Origin: Stenotrophomonas sp. HITSZ_GD
GTDB taxonomy: Bacteria > Pseudomonadota > Gammaproteobacteria > Xanthomonadales > Xanthomonadaceae
NCBI RefSeq assembly: GCF_029543105.1
Contig: NZ_JARQXB010000003.1
Location: 1 to 64,000 of the forward strand
Length of the DNA: 64,000 nucleotides
Direction of reading: 5' to 3'
Notes under the pieces: generated by a model
Seen by the model: the letters and a program-made list of their open reading frames with translations, nothing else
Databases searched by the model: none
What the model was told of the DNA's origin: nothing
Position numbers and translations under genes: made by a program
Part shown: piece after piece, positions 36,567 to 48,282 of the stretch
How positions within the stretch are numbered: position 1 is the stretch's first letter
How the letters are laid out: the number at the start of each line of letters is the position of its first letter

Positions 36567-36600
36567 CGCCGTCCGGCCCCAGCCGGGCGGCGTTCTTTTT
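36567..36600 (+). terminator. Rho-independent terminator of the adhesin operon
   Basis: Stem CGCCGTCCGGC (36567-36577) with GCCGGGCGGCG (36582-36592) is followed by TTCTTTTT. It lies 36 bases after the OmpA-like stop codon. Confidence 0.9.
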
Positions 36601-36673
36601 GCGCCGGCCGGGGCGATGCGACAATCCATCCCCGCGTGCGCCGTGGCGGCGCGCGCCCGGAACGGGAGTGGGC

Positions 36674-39995
<3,322 letters not shown>

Positions 39996-40115
39996 GCCGG
40001 ACGCGGCGGCCTCAAGCCGCGTTCACGCCCGGTCGGGCACGCTGCGATGCATCGCGCGCCCGACCGGCGCATCCGCAAGTTGCCGCCCACCGCCCGCTGC
40101 CCCAGACTGTCGTCC

Positions 40116-40706
40116 ATGATCCGAGCTCCCTTTACCTTCCTCGCCGCGCTCGCCTTGACCCTGGGCCTGAGCGCCTGCGGCTTCCACCTGCGCAACACGC
40201 TCAGCCTGCCGCCCGATACGCCGGCGGTGCGGGTGCAGTCGACCTCGCCGTACAGCGAGCTGGTGAAGATCCTCAACCGCGGCCTCACCGCCTCCGGCGC
40301 CACGCTGGCCGACGAGGACGCCAAGACCGGCTTTGCCACCCTGCAGGTGCTGTCCGAGCGCTGGGGCGACCTGCCGATCGCCATCGACGCCGAAGGCCGC
40401 GCCCAGGAATACAGCCTGCGCTACGCGGTGATCTTCAGCCTGCTGCGCGCCGATGGCTCGGTGCTGGTGCCGCAGCAGGTGATCGAGCTGTCGCGCGATT
40501 ACGTCTCCCCGCCGCAGGACGCCACCGGCACCGCGACCGAGCGCGAGATCCTGGCCAACGAACTGCGCCGGGAGATGGCCGCCTCGATCATGCGGCGCAT
40601 CGACAGCGTGGTGCGGGCGCGCCTGGAGCACGGGCAGTCGCTGGACAACCCGTCGCCGGGTGAGGCCACGCCGCCGGCGCTGCCCGTGCAGCCGCCGGCG
40701 CGATAA
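40116..40706 (+). CDS. lptE: LptE, LPS-assembly lipoprotein
   Basis: This 196-residue outer-membrane lipoprotein has lipobox GLSACG with Cys 21, followed by the family start GFHLRNTLSLPPDTPAVRVQSTSPYSELVKIL. It plugs the LptD barrel that inserts lipopolysaccharide into the outer membrane. The C-terminal 35 residues are Pro/Ala-rich and beyond the family core. Gene order (between leuS and holA) supports the call. Confidence 0.92.
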   Translation: MIRAPFTFLAALALTLGLSACGFHLRNTLSLPPDTPAVRVQSTSPYSELVKILNRGLTASGATLADEDAKTGFATLQVLSERWGDLPIAIDAEGRAQEYSLRYAVIFSLLRADGSVLVPQQVIELSRDYVSPPQDATGTATEREILANELRREMAASIMRRIDSVVRARLEHGQSLDNPSPGEATPPALPVQPPAR

Positions 40707-40726
40707 CCGCGGTCCGCGCGGCGCCG

Positions 40727-41761
40727 ATGGAACTCAGGCCCGAACAACTCGCCAGCCAGAGCGGCCAGCCGCTGCAGCCGGCCTACCTGATCGCCGGCCC
40801 GGAAACGCTGCGCGTGCTCGAAGCGGCCGATGCGGTGCGCGCCCGCGCGCGCGCCGAGGGCATCGGCGAGCGCGAGGTGTTCGACGCCGACGGCCGGGAC
40901 TTCGACTGGAACCAGCTCGAGCAGAGCTTCAACGCGCCGAGCCTGTTCAGTGCGCGCCGCCTGGTGGAAGTGCGCATGCCCAGCGGCAAGCCGGGCAAGG
41001 AGGGCGCGGAGGTCATCAGCGCGTTCTGCGCCAATCCGCCGCCGGACGTGGTGTTGCTGATCACCGCCAACGACTGGAGCAAGGCGCATCACGGCAAGTG
41101 GGCCGACGCGATCGCGCGCATCGGCACGATTTCCGTGGCCTGGGCGATCAAGCCGCACGAGCTGCCGGAATGGATCGAGCGCCGCCTGCGCGGCAAGGGC
41201 CTGCGCGCCGACGCCGACGCCGTGCAGCGCCTGAGCGAGCGGGTGGAGGGCAACTTGCTGGCCGCCGCGCAGGAAATCGACAAGCTGGCGCTGCTCTCCG
41301 GCGGGCAGGCGCTGGACCTGGCGGCGATGGAGTCGCTGGTGGCCGATGCCGCCCGCTACGACGTGTTTCGCCTGGCCGAGGCCACGCTGGCGGGGCAGCC
41401 GGCCGCGGTGGGCCGCATGCTCGCCGGCCTGCGCGGCGAGGGCGAGGCGGTGGCCGCGCTGATGCCGATCCTGATCAAGGAATTGCTGCGCACCGCCGCG
41501 CTGGCGCGGGTGCAGGCACGCGGGGGCAACCTCGCCGGCGAGATGAAGGCGCAGGGCATCTGGGAATCGCGGCAGGCGCCGTTCAAGCGCGCGCTGGCCC
41601 GCCATGCCGAGCCGCGGCGCTGGGAGCGCTTCGTCGCCGAGGCGTCGAAGGTGGACCGCATCGCCAAGGGCCGCGGCGAGGGCGACGCGTGGGTCGCGCT
41701 GGAACGCCTGCTGCTGGCGGTCTCCGAGGCGCGCGCGGTGCGCCTGCTGGTGGCTTCCTGA
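40727..41761 (+). CDS. holA: DNA polymerase III delta subunit
   Basis: The 344-residue clamp-loader delta subunit opens the beta clamp during replication. Visible family segments are PAYLIAGPETLRVLEAADAVR, LFSARRLVEVRMP, LSERVEGNLLAAAQEIDKLALL and EGEAVAALMPILIKELLRTAAL. There is no Walker A motif, as expected for delta. It is 20 bp after lptE and 14 bp before nadD. Confidence 0.95.
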   Translation: MELRPEQLASQSGQPLQPAYLIAGPETLRVLEAADAVRARARAEGIGEREVFDADGRDFDWNQLEQSFNAPSLFSARRLVEVRMPSGKPGKEGAEVISAFCANPPPDVVLLITANDWSKAHHGKWADAIARIGTISVAWAIKPHELPEWIERRLRGKGLRADADAVQRLSERVEGNLLAAAQEIDKLALLSGGQALDLAAMESLVADAARYDVFRLAEATLAGQPAAVGRMLAGLRGEGEAVAALMPILIKELLRTAALARVQARGGNLAGEMKAQGIWESRQAPFKRALARHAEPRRWERFVAEASKVDRIAKGRGEGDAWVALERLLLAVSEARAVRLLVAS

Positions 41762-41775
41762 GCCACGCCGCGGCG

Positions 41776-42459
41776 ATGCACGCCCCGGACGCCGAGGACG
41801 CGCTGCGGCTGTGCTACGGCGGCACGTTCGACCCGATCCATTCCGGTCACCTGGCCATCGCCTGCGCCGCGCGCGATGCGCTGCACGTGCCGGTGTGGCT
41901 GATTCCGGCGGCCGATCCGCCGCACCGCGCGGCACCCGGCGCCGCCGCGGCGCAGCGGGCGGCGATGATCGCGCTGGCCATCGAGGGGTTGCCCGGGCTG
42001 CGCCTGGACCTGCGCGAGATCGAGCGCGCACGCACGCGCGATCGTCCTTCCTACACCTACGACACGTTGCGCGAACTGCGTCACGCCTTCGGGCCGACGC
42101 GGCCGTTGGCGTGGCTGATGGGCGCGGACAGCTTCGTGGGATTGGCGGGCTGGCATCGCTGGCGCGAGCTGGGCGAGCTGGCGCACTTGGTGATCGCCGA
42201 GCGGCCGGGCAGTGGGCTCGATGCGGCCCTGCCCGCGGAGCTGGCGGCCTGGGCGCAGCCGCGCTGGACCGGCGATGCGGCGCAGTTGCGGCAGCGGCCG
42301 GGCGGCTTGCTGTGGCGGCTGCACCAGCCGTTGCGGTCCGAATCGGCCAGCCAGGTGCGCGGCGAAATTGCCGAGGGCGGCCCTTGGCGCGCGCTGGTGC
42401 CGGCGGCGGTGGCGCGCTACATCGAAGGCCATGGCCTGTATGCGGCGCGGCCTGCCTGA
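41776..42459 (+). CDS. nadD: Nicotinate-mononucleotide adenylyltransferase
   Basis: The 227-residue enzyme of NAD synthesis joins ATP and nicotinate mononucleotide. The nucleotidyl-transferase motif GGTFDPIHSGH is at 15-25, PLAWLMGADSF is near 115, and a C-terminal ISSTxIR-like site reads SESASQVRGEIAEG. The ATG at 41776 sets the motif at the usual distance from the N terminus. Confidence 0.95.
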   Translation: MHAPDAEDALRLCYGGTFDPIHSGHLAIACAARDALHVPVWLIPAADPPHRAAPGAAAAQRAAMIALAIEGLPGLRLDLREIERARTRDRPSYTYDTLRELRHAFGPTRPLAWLMGADSFVGLAGWHRWRELGELAHLVIAERPGSGLDAALPAELAAWAQPRWTGDAAQLRQRPGGLLWRLHQPLRSESASQVRGEIAEGGPWRALVPAAVARYIEGHGLYAARPA

Positions 42460-42482
42460 ACGCGCCGCCCGCGCCATTTGCC

Positions 42483-42488
42483 TATAAT
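42483..42488 (+). promoter_or_regulatory. Consensus -10 box upstream of rsfS
   Basis: A perfect TATAAT lies 28 bases before the preferred rsfS start. No good -35 hexamer stands 16-18 bp upstream. It suggests a separate promoter for rsfS-rlmH and argues against the TTG at 42478 as start. Confidence 0.45.
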
Positions 42489-42516
42489 CCGCGCCATTCC
42501 CATCGAGTTGCCCGCT

Positions 42517-42921
42517 TTGACCAGCCAAGCCCAAGTCATCAAGACCCAGATTCCCACCCCGCCGCCGTCGGTGCCGCAGCTGCTGGCGACCGTCCGCGAG
42601 GCCATCGAGGAGCTCAAGGGCAAGGATGTGGTCGAGATCGACGTGCGCGGCAAGTCCAGCGTGGCCGACTACATGGTGGTGGTGTCGGGCACCTCGACGC
42701 GCCACGTGAAGTCCATCGCCGACGAGGTGGTGAAGTTCGCCAAGCGCCTGGAGCTGATGCCGCTGGGCGTGGAAGGCGAGCGCGAGGCGGAGTGGGTGCT
42801 GGTGGACCTGGGCGACGTGATCGTCCACGTGATGCTGCCGCGCGTGCGCGAGTTCTACGCGCTGGAGCGCCTGTGGACGGTGGGCGACCAGCCGCCGGCC
42901 GAGTTCGACCAGGACGCGTGA
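42517..42921 (+). CDS. rsfS: Ribosomal silencing factor RsfS
   Basis: This 134-residue protein binds ribosomal protein uL14 and blocks subunit joining when nutrients are scarce. Family segments are IEELKGKDVVEIDVRGKSSV, DYMVVVSGTSTRHVKSIADEVV and EWVLVDLGDVIVHVMLPRVREFYALERLW. The TTG at 42517 was chosen because the longer TTG frame would start inside the TATAAT box; both are in frame. Confidence 0.9.
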   Translation: MTSQAQVIKTQIPTPPPSVPQLLATVREAIEELKGKDVVEIDVRGKSSVADYMVVVSGTSTRHVKSIADEVVKFAKRLELMPLGVEGEREAEWVLVDLGDVIVHVMLPRVREFYALERLWTVGDQPPAEFDQDA

Positions 42922-42931
42922 CCGCGCGGCG

Positions 42932-43402
42932 ATGAAGGCGCGCTTGATCGCCACCGGCGAGCGTGCGCCGGCCTGGGTGGCGCAGGGGTTTGCCGAATAC
43001 CAGAAGCGGTTGTCGCACTGGTTGCCGCTGGAGTTGGTGGAAATCGAGCCGGGCCTGCGTGGCAAGGGGCGCGATGCGCAACGGGCCATCGACGACGAGG
43101 GGCGGCGGGTGATCGCCGCGCTCCCCAAGCAGCCTTACGTGGTGGCGCTGGATGTGCCGGGCAAGCCGTACAGCTCCGAGCAGCTGTCGCAGCGGATGGA
43201 ACATTGGCGCACGCTGGGACGCGATCTGGCGTTCCTGATCGGGGGGCCGGAAGGGCACTCGGCCGACGTCGTGAAACTGGCTGACGAGCGCTGGTCCCTG
43301 GGGCCGCTGACGTTGCCGCACATGCTGGTGCGGCTCGTGGTGGCCGAGCAGCTTTATCGCGCTGCGGCTATGTTGGCCAATCATCCTTACCATCGGGCCT
43401 GA
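42932..43402 (+). CDS. rlmH: 23S rRNA pseudouridine-1915 N3-methyltransferase
   Basis: The 156-residue SPOUT methyltransferase modifies helix 69 of 23S rRNA. Markers are MKARLIATGERAPAWV at the start, LDVPGKPYSSEQL, FLIGGPEGHS (SAM-binding knot) and LPHMLVRLVVAEQLYRA. It starts ten bases after rsfS, consistent with a two-gene unit. Confidence 0.96.
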   Translation: MKARLIATGERAPAWVAQGFAEYQKRLSHWLPLELVEIEPGLRGKGRDAQRAIDDEGRRVIAALPKQPYVVALDVPGKPYSSEQLSQRMEHWRTLGRDLAFLIGGPEGHSADVVKLADERWSLGPLTLPHMLVRLVVAEQLYRAAAMLANHPYHRA

Positions 43403-43443
43403 TCTTTCTGCGCTGTCGTGGATGGCCGCTTTGCTGCTGTCGC

Positions 43444-43553
43444 GCAGCCGGCGGGCGGCATGCCCTTTCGGGACACGCCGTGAATCCATCCATGGAGGCT
43501 CGTAGGCGACATCCATGTCGCCTACGGTCCCGAAAGGGCATGCCGCCCGCCGG
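43444..43553 (+). repeat. Nested palindromic element, copy B (110 bp)
   Basis: Perfect 29-bp outer arms lie at 43444-43472 and 43525-43553. Only the innermost CGGGAC/GTCCCG is shared with copy C, and the other 23 bp are specific to this site. Inside are a 26-bp spacer (ACGCCGTGAATCC then ATCCATGGAGGCT) and a 12-bp hairpin with a CC loop (43499-43524) that touches the right arm. It lies between convergent genes. Confidence 0.9.
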
Positions 43554-43635
43554 CTCGACCCTTCGGCGCAAGGGGACCGAAAAAGCGGCACCCATCTCGC
43601 CGCGCCGATGTTTCCGCTAATCGACGCTTATCTCC

Positions 43636-43660
43636 TGTAGGCGCAGCTTCAGTCGCGACC
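43636..43660. repeat. REP-like repeat
   Basis: TGTAGG plus CAGCTTCAGTCGCGACC aligns over 25 bp with the unit at 61333-61357. It stands 83 bp right of palindromic element B. Confidence 0.6.
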
Positions 43661-43693
43661 GTACGGCGTCCGCTCGCCGCAAGTCCTGGGAGC

Positions 43694-43722
43694 AAAAAAA
43701 GCCCGGGCATCGCTGCCCGGGC
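43694..43722 (-). terminator. Rho-independent terminator of the receptor gene
   Basis: A perfect stem GCCCGGGCA with TGCCCGGGC is followed in the minus direction by seven T residues. It begins 24 bases after the stop codon at 43747. Confidence 0.92.
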
Positions 43723-43746
43723 CGGAGGAAGTGCTGACTTGCCTGC

Positions 43747-46554
43747 TCAGTTCCAGGTGTACTTCGCCCCCACGGTGAAATAACGGCCGATCGCGCCGCT
43801 GAAATGCAGCGGGTTGTAGTTGATCGCGCCATAGGTCGCCGGATCCAGCGGGGCGGTGCGGTCGAACACGTTCTGCACCGAGCCGAAAATCTCCAGCGCG
43901 TCCGTCGCCTTCCAGTTGGCCGACAGGTCGAACGTGGTGAACGAGGCCAGTTCGCAATCGCCTGGGGCCGGCGAGCCGTCGGCGCGGAAGTTCAGGCAGG
44001 TCTCGTCCTTGCTGCCGCCGGTCTCGGGCGTGTTGTCCATGCTGCTGATGTAGTTGAGGATGCCGCTTACCGTCCAGGCGTTGTAGTTCCAGGTGGCGCC
44101 GAAGTTCACGCGGTCCTTCGGGGTGCCGATGCAGTTGGTGACATCGCAGTTGCCGTGGGTGCCGGCGTACTCGTGGGTGATGTCACCCTCGGTGCGCTCG
44201 AACTTCTTGATGTGGCTCCACTGCAGGTCCAGGCGCATGTCGCCGTAGGCACCCATCGGGATGTCCTGGCGGATGTCGGTATCCACGCCCTCCACCTCGG
44301 ACGAATTGGCGTTCACGTACTGCGTGTTGATCGCCAGGATCGAGCCGGTGCCGGGCACGCCATTGAGCAGGTCGGTATCGCGCAACACATCGCCGGCGGC
44401 GATGGCATCGGCGGTGGAGCCCTGGGCGATCTCGTTGGTGCGCTTGATGCGCCATGCGTCCACGGTGATCGAGGTGGTGCGCGTGGGTTGCAGCACGATG
44501 CCCAGGCTGTAGCTCTTGGATTCTTCCGGCTTGAGGTTGGGGTTGGGCGTGGTGATGATCGCCACCGGCTGCAAGCCGCAGTCGTCCGCCGTGCCGCCCG
44601 GCGCCGGCGTGCCGTTGGGGCAGCGCACCGGGTCCAGCGCGTTGGAGAAGGCGGCCAAGCCGCCATCGCCGTTCTCGGCCGGGTTCGGGGCGCGGAAGCC
44701 TTCGGCGTAAGTGCCGCGCAGGGCGAACCAGTCCACCGGGTTCCACTTGAAGCCGACCTTCGGCTTCACCGCATCGTCGCCGCTTTCGTACTTGTCGTAG
44801 CGCACCGCGCCGGACAACTCCAGCGTCTCCAGGATCGGCGCGGACAGCTCCAGGTAGCCGGCGTAGACGTTCTGCGTGCCGTCGTAGGCCGAGTAGCCCA
44901 GGCCGATGATGTCGCCCACGTCGGTGTAGGTCTGCGGCGTCAGCGAGTTGGTCGTGCGGCGCCACTCGGTGCCGAACGCCAGCGAGAGCGGGCCGCCCTT
45001 CAGGTCGTAGAGCGCGCGCGAGGCGGTGAAGTCGAACATGTCCAGGCTCGACTTGGCGTAGGCGCGGATTTCCGGGGAGATGTAGTCGTACAGGCTCTGC
45101 GGGTTGGCGTCCGAACCCAGGCCGATATTCCACACCCCGCCCGGGCAGGCCGCGTTGCCCAGCGCGCATTGCACGGCGCTGTAGCGCAGGAAGCCGGTGC
45201 GCTTGTTGACCAGGTTGGTGGACGAGTGCAGGTAGGCGGTGTCGTAGTCCCAATCGCCCCAGGTGCCCTTGACGCCGGCGAGGAAGCGGAAGAACTCGTT
45301 GGTGTTGTCGGTGACGCGGCCGCCGACATCGGCGGCGTTGTAGCGCACGCGCACCGGCTCGTCGTACGGGTTGTCCGGATGGCCGACGCCGAGCACCACC
45401 GCGCCGGCGCCGCTGTTGGCGTTCACCGGGCCGCCGGGATAGCCCCACGCGCCGGAAACATTGGACGGCGTGTTGTGGAACACGGTTTCCTTCTTCGAGT
45501 AACCGAACTCGGTGTAGACCTCCGAGTTCTCGCCGAAGGCGAAGGTGCCGCGCGCGAACAGGTTGACGTACTTCTCTTCCGGCGTGAGGTCGCGCCAGTC
45601 GGCCATGTCCCACAGACAGCCGCCGCCTGGATCCTGCGGGCTGACATTGGACAGCTGCGCGCAGCCGGGCAGCGAGGTGAGCGTGGCCGGATCGGTGCCG
45701 GGCACGAAGACGCTACCGACTTGCGAGCTGCCGCCGCCGGTGCCGCCGCCGGTGATCGCGCCGCCGAGGAACTGGCTGCCGCCGGCGCTGTAGCCCCACG
45801 GACGCAGGTCGCCGGTGCCGATCCACTTGCGGTTGCTGCGGTCGGAGGCCTTGATGGCGTCGGTCTTGCCGACATCCAGGCTGAAGAATGCGTTCCAGCC
45901 GTCCTCGGCGAGATTGCCGGTGCCGGCGGTCAACGTCGCCTTGCGCGCGTTGCCGTCGCTGTCGTCGGACATGCCATAGGAGCCGCGCAGGATGGCGCCG
46001 GTGAAATCGGTGCGCAGGATGATGTTGACCACGCCGGCGATGGCGTCCGAACCGTAGATCGCCGACGCGCCGTCCTTGAGCACCTCCACGCGTTCCACCG
46101 CATCGAGCGGGATCGTGCTCAGGTCGGTGAAGACTTTCTGGCCATCGTCGGCCAGGCCATACGTGGCCATGCGGCGGCCGTTCAACAGCACCAGCGTAGA
46201 GCCGGCACCCAGGCCGCGCAGCGAGATGCCCGCGCCACCGCCGGCAAAGCCGTTACCGAAAGTCTTGGGAATGGAGCCCGCGCCGTCGGAGGTGAGCGTT
46301 TGCAGGTATTCGGCGACGGTGGTCTTGCCGGTGCGGTCGATGTCCTGGCGCGTCACCACCTGCACGGGCGAAGGCGTTTCGGTGTTGGTGCGGGGGATGT
46401 TGGAACCGGTGACCGTGATGCGGTCCAGGTTGGTCGGTGCTTCGGACTCCTGCGCGAAGGCGGGCAGCGTGGCGGTCGGCGCGAGCAGGACCAGCAGGGC
46501 GGCGGACAAGGGCGTGCGACGGCGCGCCGTATGGGGCGGGACATGACGAATCAC
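43747..46554 (-). CDS. TonB-dependent outer-membrane receptor
   Basis: The 935-residue receptor has a signal peptide (LSAALLVLLAPTATLPAFA), a TonB-box-like DRITVTGS at about 44-51, a plug domain (about 55-180) and a 22-strand-type barrel. The start is GTG at 46554, seven bases after AGGAGAGAG. Predicted loops contain paired cysteines (for example PGC...GGC, QCALGNAAC, RCPNG...DDC, CDVTNC and TCLNF...GDC), suggesting several loop disulfides. The ligand is unknown; peptide or glycan uptake is common for these receptors in this family. The neighbouring sulfotransferase genes and a TonB gene suggest a linked function. Confidence 0.9.
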   Translation of the reverse strand: MIRHVPPHTARRRTPLSAALLVLLAPTATLPAFAQESEAPTNLDRITVTGSNIPRTNTETPSPVQVVTRQDIDRTGKTTVAEYLQTLTSDGAGSIPKTFGNGFAGGGAGISLRGLGAGSTLVLLNGRRMATYGLADDGQKVFTDLSTIPLDAVERVEVLKDGASAIYGSDAIAGVVNIILRTDFTGAILRGSYGMSDDSDGNARKATLTAGTGNLAEDGWNAFFSLDVGKTDAIKASDRSNRKWIGTGDLRPWGYSAGGSQFLGGAITGGGTGGGSSQVGSVFVPGTDPATLTSLPGCAQLSNVSPQDPGGGCLWDMADWRDLTPEEKYVNLFARGTFAFGENSEVYTEFGYSKKETVFHNTPSNVSGAWGYPGGPVNANSGAGAVVLGVGHPDNPYDEPVRVRYNAADVGGRVTDNTNEFFRFLAGVKGTWGDWDYDTAYLHSSTNLVNKRTGFLRYSAVQCALGNAACPGGVWNIGLGSDANPQSLYDYISPEIRAYAKSSLDMFDFTASRALYDLKGGPLSLAFGTEWRRTTNSLTPQTYTDVGDIIGLGYSAYDGTQNVYAGYLELSAPILETLELSGAVRYDKYESGDDAVKPKVGFKWNPVDWFALRGTYAEGFRAPNPAENGDGGLAAFSNALDPVRCPNGTPAPGGTADDCGLQPVAIITTPNPNLKPEESKSYSLGIVLQPTRTTSITVDAWRIKRTNEIAQGSTADAIAAGDVLRDTDLLNGVPGTGSILAINTQYVNANSSEVEGVDTDIRQDIPMGAYGDMRLDLQWSHIKKFERTEGDITHEYAGTHGNCDVTNCIGTPKDRVNFGATWNYNAWTVSGILNYISSMDNTPETGGSKDETCLNFRADGSPAPGDCELASFTTFDLSANWKATDALEIFGSVQNVFDRTAPLDPATYGAINYNPLHFSGAIGRYFTVGAKYTWN

Positions 46555-46696
46555 GGCTCTCTCCTGACAAGGATGAAGAAACTTGGCAAATATGTCGGGA
46601 GGGGGCGCCGACGCCGGCGAATTTGGTTTTTTCTGGGTGAGTGAGTAGTGAAAAAGGCCTTAATACGCAGGCGTTTTGTTGCGCTGAGGTATAGCT

Positions 46697-46713
46697 ACCT
46701 GAGTGGCTCAGGT
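46697..46713. promoter_or_regulatory. Palindrome ACCTGAG-TGG-CTCAGGT
   Basis: A perfect 7-bp inverted repeat lies between the sulfotransferase stop codon (46717) and the receptor start. It could be an operator or the 3-prime hairpin of the sulfotransferase mRNA. There is no T-run. Confidence 0.4.
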
Positions 46714-46716
46714 TTG

Positions 46717-48282
46717 TCAGTCGTGCTGCGACAACGCCTCGATCATGGGCGCGAGTCCAGCCGCATACGGTGCCCACTTCGGGCGTTCGGACGCACTCGG
46801 GCGTGCGCGAACCTGCACCGCGCTGGCGGTGACCACGCCGCGCTGCCGGCTTTCGCTGTTCAACATGCCGGGCGAATACGCGATGCCACAGAACGCGGCC
46901 ACTTCGTGCATCACCGCTTCCGGCTCGCGCACCAGCCGCGCATAGGACACATCGAGGATCCGGCCCGGAAAACGCGCATGCCAATGCGCCATCAGGCGGC
47001 GATAGCGCTGGTAGTAGCGGGCCAGCTCATGCATGTCGTAGCTGTATGGATTGGCCTCGGAGAACAGTTCGCGCAGGTTGGAGAAGCATGTCTCCACCGG
47101 GTCGCGCACCATGTGCAGGATGCGCGCGTGCGGCAGCGTGGCGGCGATGAAGCCGATGTTGAGGAAGTTCGAGGGCAGCTTGTCGGTGAAGCAGCGCTCG
47201 CCGTCCAGGCGCCACGACGTGCTGTGCAAGTAGCGTGCGCCGGTGGCCAACGGGTCGATGGCGGCGGCCCTGCGCACGATCTCCTCGTCCACCACGCCGC
47301 GGCAATGGTGGTCGGTGGCGTGCCGCATGGCGCTGGTGAAATCGTACAGTTCGCCGATTCCCTTCACTTCCGTCGAGCCGCACAGCATCTGCTCCAGCAG
47401 CGTGGTACCGGAGCGATGCATGCCGACGATGAACAGCGGCCGCGCGCCATCGGCGCTCGCCTCGGCCTGCGGCAACGGCGGCAGGGCGGTGAGGGCGTCG
47501 AACAGGCGCTGGTTGCGGGCGTCGTCGTAATCCAGCGTCGCGCGCTTGTGTGCGCAGCCTCGCGTCAGTGCCTGCCACGCGTCGTCGTATTCGCCGAGGT
47601 CGTCCAGGGTCTTGTGCAACGCGAATTCCAGCAGCGCCATGTCGTTGGCGGTGCGCCCCGGGCGTTGCAGTTCGCGGCGGATGGCCGCCGCGCCGTTGCG
47701 CTCGGCGCTCTGGCGCCCGAGCGCGGCCCGCAGCCAGTAGCCCTGCGCGATCTCCGGCGCGCGCCGTTGCGAACGCACGATGTCCTGCTCCGCTTCGTCG
47801 AAACGGCCGAGATACATCAGTACCTGCGCACGCGCGAGCAGGGTGGCGGGGTAGTCCGGGTCGGCGCGCTTGGCCTCGTCGAGATAGGCGATGGCCTCCT
47901 CGGGCAGGTTGGCGTAGGTGAGGTGCGAAGCGGCGGTGATCAGCGCGGGCACCTGCATGCGCGCCGGCGGCCCGAGGCGCGCCAATACGCGGCGTAGCGC
48001 GGGGATGTCGTTGAACGTGCGCAGGCGCGGGATCATCGCGGCCAGTTGCTGCGGCGTCGCCTGGGGGCTCGCCTGCGCGTGCTGCATCCAGGCTTCGGCG
48101 CCGCGATAGTGGCCGGCCAGCGAGTAGAGATAGGACAGCTGCAGGAGGCTGTCCACGCGCCCCGGCGATAGCGCCAGCGCGCGCTGGTGGCAGCCGATCG
48201 CCCGCGCGAAATCGCCGTGCGCGGCGAACTGCTCGGCCTGCGCGACCAGCGCGGCGATCTGCGTGCCGGCGGTGGTGTTCAT
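46717..48282 (-). CDS. TPR-sulfotransferase fusion protein 1
   Basis: The 521-residue protein has N-terminal tetratricopeptide repeats (about 10-260) and a C-terminal sulfotransferase domain. The 5-prime phosphosulfate loop VGMHRSGTTLLEQ (about 286-298) and the 3-prime phosphate site HMVRDPVETCFSNL (about 405) are both intact, so PAPS-dependent sulfate transfer is plausible. No signal peptide is seen, so it is cytoplasmic. Its start overlaps the stop of its paralogue (ATGA). The acceptor, perhaps a protein recognised by the TPR part, cannot be read from sequence. Confidence 0.88.
   Translation of the reverse strand: MNTTAGTQIAALVAQAEQFAAHGDFARAIGCHQRALALSPGRVDSLLQLSYLYSLAGHYRGAEAWMQHAQASPQATPQQLAAMIPRLRTFNDIPALRRVLARLGPPARMQVPALITAASHLTYANLPEEAIAYLDEAKRADPDYPATLLARAQVLMYLGRFDEAEQDIVRSQRRAPEIAQGYWLRAALGRQSAERNGAAAIRRELQRPGRTANDMALLEFALHKTLDDLGEYDDAWQALTRGCAHKRATLDYDDARNQRLFDALTALPPLPQAEASADGARPLFIVGMHRSGTTLLEQMLCGSTEVKGIGELYDFTSAMRHATDHHCRGVVDEEIVRRAAAIDPLATGARYLHSTSWRLDGERCFTDKLPSNFLNIGFIAATLPHARILHMVRDPVETCFSNLRELFSEANPYSYDMHELARYYQRYRRLMAHWHARFPGRILDVSYARLVREPEAVMHEVAAFCGIAYSPGMLNSESRQRGVVTASAVQVRARPSASERPKWAPYAAGLAPMIEALSQHD

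Larger units (their letters stand above)
43403..43746. other. Gene-free region between convergent rlmH and receptor gene
   Basis: It contains the 110-bp palindromic element B (43444-43553), a REP-like unit (43636-43660) and the receptor terminator (43694-43722). No coding capacity is supported. Confidence 0.7.

Noticed and set aside
42478-42516. Upstream TTG as start of rsfS
   Set aside because: It lies five bases before a perfect TATAAT box that it would have to encode, and the extra 13 residues do not look like the family N terminus.
43804-46644. A 946-residue plus-strand frame over the TonB receptor
   Set aside because: The receptor on the minus strand has a signal peptide, plug, barrel and terminator. 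The opposite frame lacks any domain.
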